Below, piece by piece: positions 18,534 through 22,283 of a DNA stretch of 22,283 nucleotides (the first letter of the stretch is position 1; each line of letters starts with the position of its first letter). The stretch lies in NCBI GenBank assembly GCA_036897625.1, contig JAYMTA010001029.1, forward strand, positions 1 to 22,283. Direction: 5' to 3'. Below the pieces are notes generated by a model. The model saw only the letters and a list, made by a program, of their open reading frames with translations, had not been told where the DNA came from and did no database searches. The position numbers and the translations under genes were made by a program. Source of the DNA: Pelargonium cotyledonis. Lineage: Eukaryota > Streptophyta > Magnoliopsida > Geraniales > Geraniaceae.

Positions 18534-19554
18534 TCGAGCATGGTTTGTAAGTATAAATCTCTCTCTCTTGATAGATAGAATGATCGTAGGTGAAGCATAA
18601 TTTAGAATGAGACGTTCTCTATTTACTTTCTCTCTTACAAACTTTCTATAACTTCTTGTGATTTTTGACATAGATCTTACTCTCTCACCCGAGGTAATGT
18701 CTTGAAAAAACATTCGAGATCTTTTATTTCTGATGTGTTGTCTCGCACAGATCACATGTAGCCAAAATCATGGACTCAAGCCTCAAGCTCTTCCCCCAAG
18801 GGCCCAAGCTCCTTGCCCTTACCTCAGACTTCGACACTTAGAACATTTCCAACTCGACTTCCCTAACACGTGGACAATACGACAACAAATCCCTAGCGTG
18901 TCTTATTTGACTTGTTAAAAATGACGCATCACAAACTTATTTGTAACTTCTTTTTTTTTTCAAGAGATGTATGAATGTTATTTTGTCGTTTGTGGATCGT
19001 TGAAACATGAAATCTAACGAGTACCACACTTTTTGTTAGGCTATTGGAAGAATGAACTGCAATAGGCTAATTCAATGACTTGAGAGGGCAGTTCTTGTTT
19101 TCCCGAGACATTTTCTTCTCATGCACCTAGTTGCATGTGTACCGATTCCTCCTCATCTATAAGCCACAGTCAGGGCCCTTCCTCTAAGTCTATCTCGACC
19201 AAGCGGAATCAACCCTTAATCAATTTTGGGTGAGGTACAACGTTAGACTTACGTTGAATGGGAACGTTGGCGGGAGAGTACCAACTAATGGTTGGACAAA
19301 TTAGGCGATCAAGACCTCATTTGACATGTCGCTTATAGGTTGAACTTTGGAAGCTTGAAGAGTACCCAACATTGGAGAGCTTCGGGATGGTTCCTCGGTG
19401 TTCTCCTCGTCCATCTTATTAGTCCTTTTTTTGTTCATTTTAATTACTAAAATGTTGACTTTGAAATATTAATTTGTATTATTTTTTCATTTAATTATGG
19501 TTCTGTGTTTCAATTTTTATAAGAGTAAAATGAGTATCAATTGATTGATATAAT
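18534..19554. other. No recognisable feature
   Basis: No coding frame longer than chance, no RNA gene and no clear repeat family. The region includes a T-run at about 18950. Base composition changes from mixed (18540-19430) to AT-rich (19430-19554) near the foldback element. Confidence 0.4.
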
Positions 19555-20060
19555 TTTATATGAGTAGTTACTAATGCTACGTAGTTTTAATTTAAAAAAT
19601 AACTAAAACTAAGCCGTTTCTGGGTTTGAGAGAAATCACGTCTGTGTGTTTTCTTCTATTCTATTTACTCTGCATTCTTGTCGTTGCTCTTGCTACCAAC
19701 TCAACTCTGCTCCATAATGAATCCATCACAAATCGAAGCCGCAACGTTTTGTTTGCTCTGTTTCTATGTCTTTGTGAATATAGAAATTTATGGATTCCTG
19801 ACCAATCAGTGTTAGTAGAAGCCACAGTGTTTGTTCATTCAAGAGCTTTCTAAATTTGTTTATAGACCATAATTTAACATTTGGTAGGCAGAATTCAAGA
19901 ACAAAAAAAATTGTATCTTACAATAGATATTTTTGCATAAGAACTGAAATAGGAGGAAAGAGACAGATGCAATGATTTTTCTCAAATAGAAAACATCGTA
20001 GTTGTACTTAGTTTTTTTTTTTAATCAAAACTACGTAGTATTGGTAACAAGAGATATAAA
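19555..20060. mobile_element. Foldback or MITE-like inverted-repeat element
   Basis: The left arm (19555 to about 19673) and the reverse complement of the right arm (about 19935-20060) align through TTTATAT, TTA.(C)AAT.CTACGTAGTTTT.ATT, an A-rich stretch, CTAAG, GTTT.CT...TTTGAG..AAATCA, TCTGT and TTC.TCTATT. Arms are about 120-126 bp with perhaps 25-30 percent divergence and small gaps; the spacer is about 260 bp. Size, AT-richness and structure suit a decayed MITE or foldback DNA transposon. I see no target-site duplication and cannot name the superfamily. A 75-codon open frame at 19626-19853 lies inside and is probably chance. Confidence 0.65.
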
Positions 20061-20862
20061 GCTCCTCTCTCTTCGAGAGCTCTCATCCCTTCGAGAACTC
20101 TCATCCCTTCAAACCCTAGACCCCTCCCCACCAGCACCGTCGGAGAGGCCTTCCCTTCCCCTCCCCCTTCTTCCTCTTCCCTTTTTCTTCCTTTCTCAAG
20201 CTTCATTGAGCTCCATCCCGTCTCCGCCTCTTCCTGTGTTCAGTCGCACCGTCACGGCCATCCTCTGCCGTGGCTTCTGTGATGTTCACTCTCACCGCCT
20301 CACCCTCCTTCGTCGTTCCTCTCGCGGTGCTCACGTAGTCGCTGGTCTTTCTGTCGTGGGCTTTGTCAACGCTCAGCCCGCCTCGGTTGGCCACAGCCTC
20401 TTGCGCTATTGTTGCCTCCCAGATCTGGCATTTCTCGGCCAGCTTCCGCTGCGGTTGTTGTCTCTGCCTCTTCATAGTTTGAGTGATCCGCCTTTTGTTC
20501 TTGAGCCACCTCTCCACCGATGTCGTTTCTTTCACGGTCTGACTAGACCCGCCAGCCTCAGCCTCTTGCGCCACCGCCCTTACTCAGTTCTACCACCGGC
20601 CGGCTGCCATCACAGATCTGCTTCATTTTTGTTCATTGGGCTTCCCATTTTTTTCATTCATTGTTTCGGTTCCCGGTTTGTTTTGGGAACATCAAGGGTT
20701 TCACGTTTTTTTTCATTCATTGCTTTGGTTCCCGTGTTGTCTGGGAACCCCAAGAGTCTAGTCATTAATTTTGTTTAATGGTTTTTCTCGTTTCGTGTAT
20801 ATGGCGACTTTGTGTCTTATCCTGAGTATGTACTATTTATTTGTTTCTTGAATAAATCAGTA
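20061..20862. other. Pyrimidine-rich, GC-richer segment of unknown origin
   Basis: The composition differs sharply from both flanks: it is C/T-rich on the plus strand and includes CTTCAAACCCTAGACCCCTCC, which resembles a plant gene leader. An open frame runs through to 20778, but its translation is low-complexity (Leu, Ser, Pro, Arg) with no domain, and a long frame is expected in stop-poor C/T-rich DNA. CCTTCGAGAACTCTCATC-type phrases repeat at the start, and a 59-bp duplication lies at the end. It could be a captured host gene leader and first exon, or an uncharacterised repeat. Confidence 0.4.
20648..20760. repeat. 59-bp tandem duplication
   Basis: The T-run plus CATTCATTG(T/C)TT(C/T)GGTTCCCG...TGGGAAC phrase occurs at 20655 and again at 20714, 59 bases apart, ending AACATCAAGGGTTT and AACCCCAAGAGTCT. 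Confidence 0.8.
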
Positions 20863-21975
20863 TTTTTGTCGATAAAAAAATAGAAACGTGCGAGGACATA
20901 TTTAAGCTGTTGAAGAAGAATTCTGATGGGAAATGGGACGGAAAGTGCCAAAAGGCCTTCGAGAAGATAAAAGAATACCTGGCTAGCCCTCCAGTGTTGG
21001 TTCCACCCGAATTTGGGAAGCCGTTATTGTTATACTTGTCAGTGACCGATAAGACAATGAGTTGCTTACTCGCTCAGGAGTATGAAGGAGGTGTAGAGAG
21101 AGCTATGTACTACCTGAGTAAGAAGATGATTGATTACGAAGTCAGATACTCGGCGATAGAGAATATGTGTCTTTCACTAGTCTGGGCGACAAAGAAGCTT
21201 CCTCATTACCTGGTCTCTAGCACAGTCTGTGTCGTTTCACGAATAGACCCATTGAAGTACTTGTTTGATAAACCAGTCCTGACTGGAAGAATGTTCAGAT
21301 GGTTGGCTCTCTTATTCTAATTTGATTTGGCCTATTTGGTAAAGAAGGCCATCAAAGGCAGTGCGATATCAGATCATTTAGCAGAGAATCCCGCAGGAGA
21401 AGACACGGGTGAGACGTATGGATTTCCCGACGAAGAAATCATAGTCGTAGAAGAAGTTACAGAATGGCTGATGCATTTTGATGGCGCAGCCAATAGTGAA
21501 GGGTTTGGAGCTGGAGTTGTTATTGTCACACGGCTTGGGGCTCATCTCCCGACATCAATAAGGTTGGACTTCACGTGTACCAACAATATAGCAGAGTACG
21601 AGGCTTGTATTATTGGGGTTGAGGCCTTGACTGTTCTGGGTGCTAAGAAGGTCGAGATTTTTGGAGATCCAGTATTAGTGATTTATTAAACGCAAGGGAT
21701 CTGGAAGACGAGAGATGATAAGTTGGTCTAGTACTAAGAGTATTTGGCCAAGCTGTTATTGTGATTTGAGAGCTCTAAATTTGAGTATCTCCCGAGATTA
21801 CAGAATAGATATGCTGACGCTTTGGCAACTCTCGCTTCTATGGTGGACTTGCCCCTAGATATGATAGTTAAGCTTCTAATTATAGAGCGTAGAGGGGCAC
21901 CCTTATTTTATGGTCGTGTTGATTTTATCAAAAGATCGCCAGATGGCATGCCGTGGTGTAGTGACGCGCAAAGAT
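20863..21975 (+). mobile_element. Element E: Tat-lineage pol fragment (RT end, RNase H, second RNase H)
   Basis: Blocks in order: KKIETCEDIFKLLKKNSDGK and KAFEKIKEYLASPPVLVPPE (end of reverse transcriptase); GKPLLLYLSVTDKTMSCLLA, RAMYYLSKKMIDYEVRYSAIE and DPLKYLFDKPVLTGRMFRW (RNase H); VKKAIKGSAISDHLAENP (linker); EWLMHFDGAANSEGFGAGVV with NNIAEYEACIIGVEAL and KVEIFGD (second, archaeal-type RNase H, 21460-21680); and NRYADALATLASMV with ERRGAP (linker to integrase, 21800-21900). A double RNase H is the hallmark of the Tat lineage. Both edges are abrupt; no LTR, gag or integrase adjoins. It is a fossil fragment with a few breaks. Confidence 0.85.
21460..21689 (+). pseudogene. Second (archaeal-type) RNase H domain of element E
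   Basis: FDGAANSEGFGAGVVI, TNNIAEYEACIIGVEAL and KKVEIFGD correspond to the first acidic block, the helix block and the third block of the RNase H fold found as an extra domain in Tat elements. It would degrade the RNA of RNA-DNA hybrids during reverse transcription. Confidence 0.8.
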
Positions 21976-22076
21976 TTTTTAAGGATCAGACATTTTTCGA
22001 AGGTCATCTTATAGTGTTTATGCTATTTGGCCATTTAAACCAAAAAAACTCAAAAAGATTTGATTTTTATTGTCAA

Positions 22077-22238
22077 TATGAAACATGTTACTGTGTTTTG
22101 GCCTCTTGGCCATTTATTGTGTTTTGTCACTATGAGACGTTTTGTGGTATTTTGGTTTCTCGGCCATTAGATACTTGTTGTTAGTATGAGACGTTTAATG
22201 TTGTTTTGGCCTTTCGGCCACTTAAACTAAAATCCCAA
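22077..22238. repeat. 54-bp tandem repeat, 3 units
   Basis: TATGA(A/G)AC(A/G)TGTT-like starts fall at 22077, 22131 and 22185, an exact 54-bp period. Each unit contains GTnnTTTTGG(C/T)(C/T)T(C/T)(T/C)(T/C)GGCCA, with a GGCC pair around the middle. A related phrase, TTTGGCCATTTAAACCAAAA, precedes the array at 22027 and recurs after the third unit at about 22213. No coding is apparent. Confidence 0.85.
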
Positions 22239-22258
22239 AAAAGATTTATTTCATATAT

Positions 22259-22283
22259 GTTGTGTGTGTGTGTTGTGTTGTGA
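22259..22283. repeat. Short TG-rich microsatellite at window end
   Basis: An imperfect TG run, with TTG steps, reaches the window edge. Its full length cannot be seen. Confidence 0.7.

Noticed and set aside
19626-19853. 75-residue secreted peptide (hydrophobic start MREITSVCFLLFYLLCILVV)
   Set aside because: The signal-peptide look comes from T-rich sequence within the foldback arm; there is no family, promoter or conserved partner.
20108-20120. AAACCCTAG as a telomeric repeat or internal telomere tract
   Set aside because: Only a single unit is present; this motif is common in plant gene leaders.
20002-20778. 258-codon open frame as a host gene
   Set aside because: The translation is low-complexity with no domain. 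Pyrimidine-rich DNA lacks stops by composition, and its start lies inside the foldback arm.
19984-20887. AAATAGAAA at 19984 and 20878 as target duplication of a poly-A-tailed retroposed copy
   Set aside because: The right copy lies inside sequence readable as reverse transcriptase from about 20863, and the left copy lies inside the right arm of the foldback element. The two flanks would not join into one ancestral sequence.

Overview
This window looks like gene-poor nuclear DNA of a flowering plant, most likely a dicot. It is AT-rich, carries plant-type TATA boxes and GT-AG introns, and consists mostly of old Ty3/gypsy retrotransposons of the Tat lineage. The Tat assignment rests on the integrase C-terminal 'GTYQLADEDG' signature, a gag knuckle of the C-F-H/GHD/EDC type, two successive RNase H domains, and ORFs of the 'putative gypsy type transposon' (Transposase_28) type. 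I see no intact host gene, rRNA, functional tRNA or CRISPR array.

Layout. (1) 1-4894, minus strand: element A, a derivative with both LTRs, a primer-binding site, gag-derived sequence, an array of 90-bp repeats and an integrase C-terminal tail. Its LTRs differ by roughly one base in ten by eye, so it is probably several million years old. (2) 4895-5609: flank with a tRNA-derived SINE-like relic. (3) 5610-6820: a probable minus-strand LTR (element C). (4) 6915-10312, plus strand: a TATA box, a long leader with a tandem duplication of about 510 bp, then a spliced Transposase_28-type ORF. (5) 10350-12780, plus strand: integrase relic and 3' region of element D, from the same family as element A but inverted relative to it. 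(6) 15854-13139, minus strand: a second, diverged copy of the spliced Transposase_28-type ORF, convergent with the first. (7) 15855-17274: AT-rich spacer with a 32-bp minisatellite. (8) 17275-18533: a well-delimited LTR. (9) 18534-19554: no recognised feature. (10) 19555-20060: a foldback or MITE-like inverted repeat. (11) 20061-20862: pyrimidine-rich, GC-richer segment of unknown origin. (12) 20863-21975: element E, a Tat pol fragment of a different subfamily, followed by a 54-bp tandem array.

The parts do not form a working pathway. They are layered insertions. In the known Tat layout, sense gag-pol is followed by an antisense extra ORF before the 3' LTR. Element D with the minus-strand ORF at 15854-13139 and the LTR at 17275-18533 fits that layout. 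Element C could be the mirror image, with its LTR on the left and the extra ORF reading right. All coordinates of repeats and boundaries were counted by eye.
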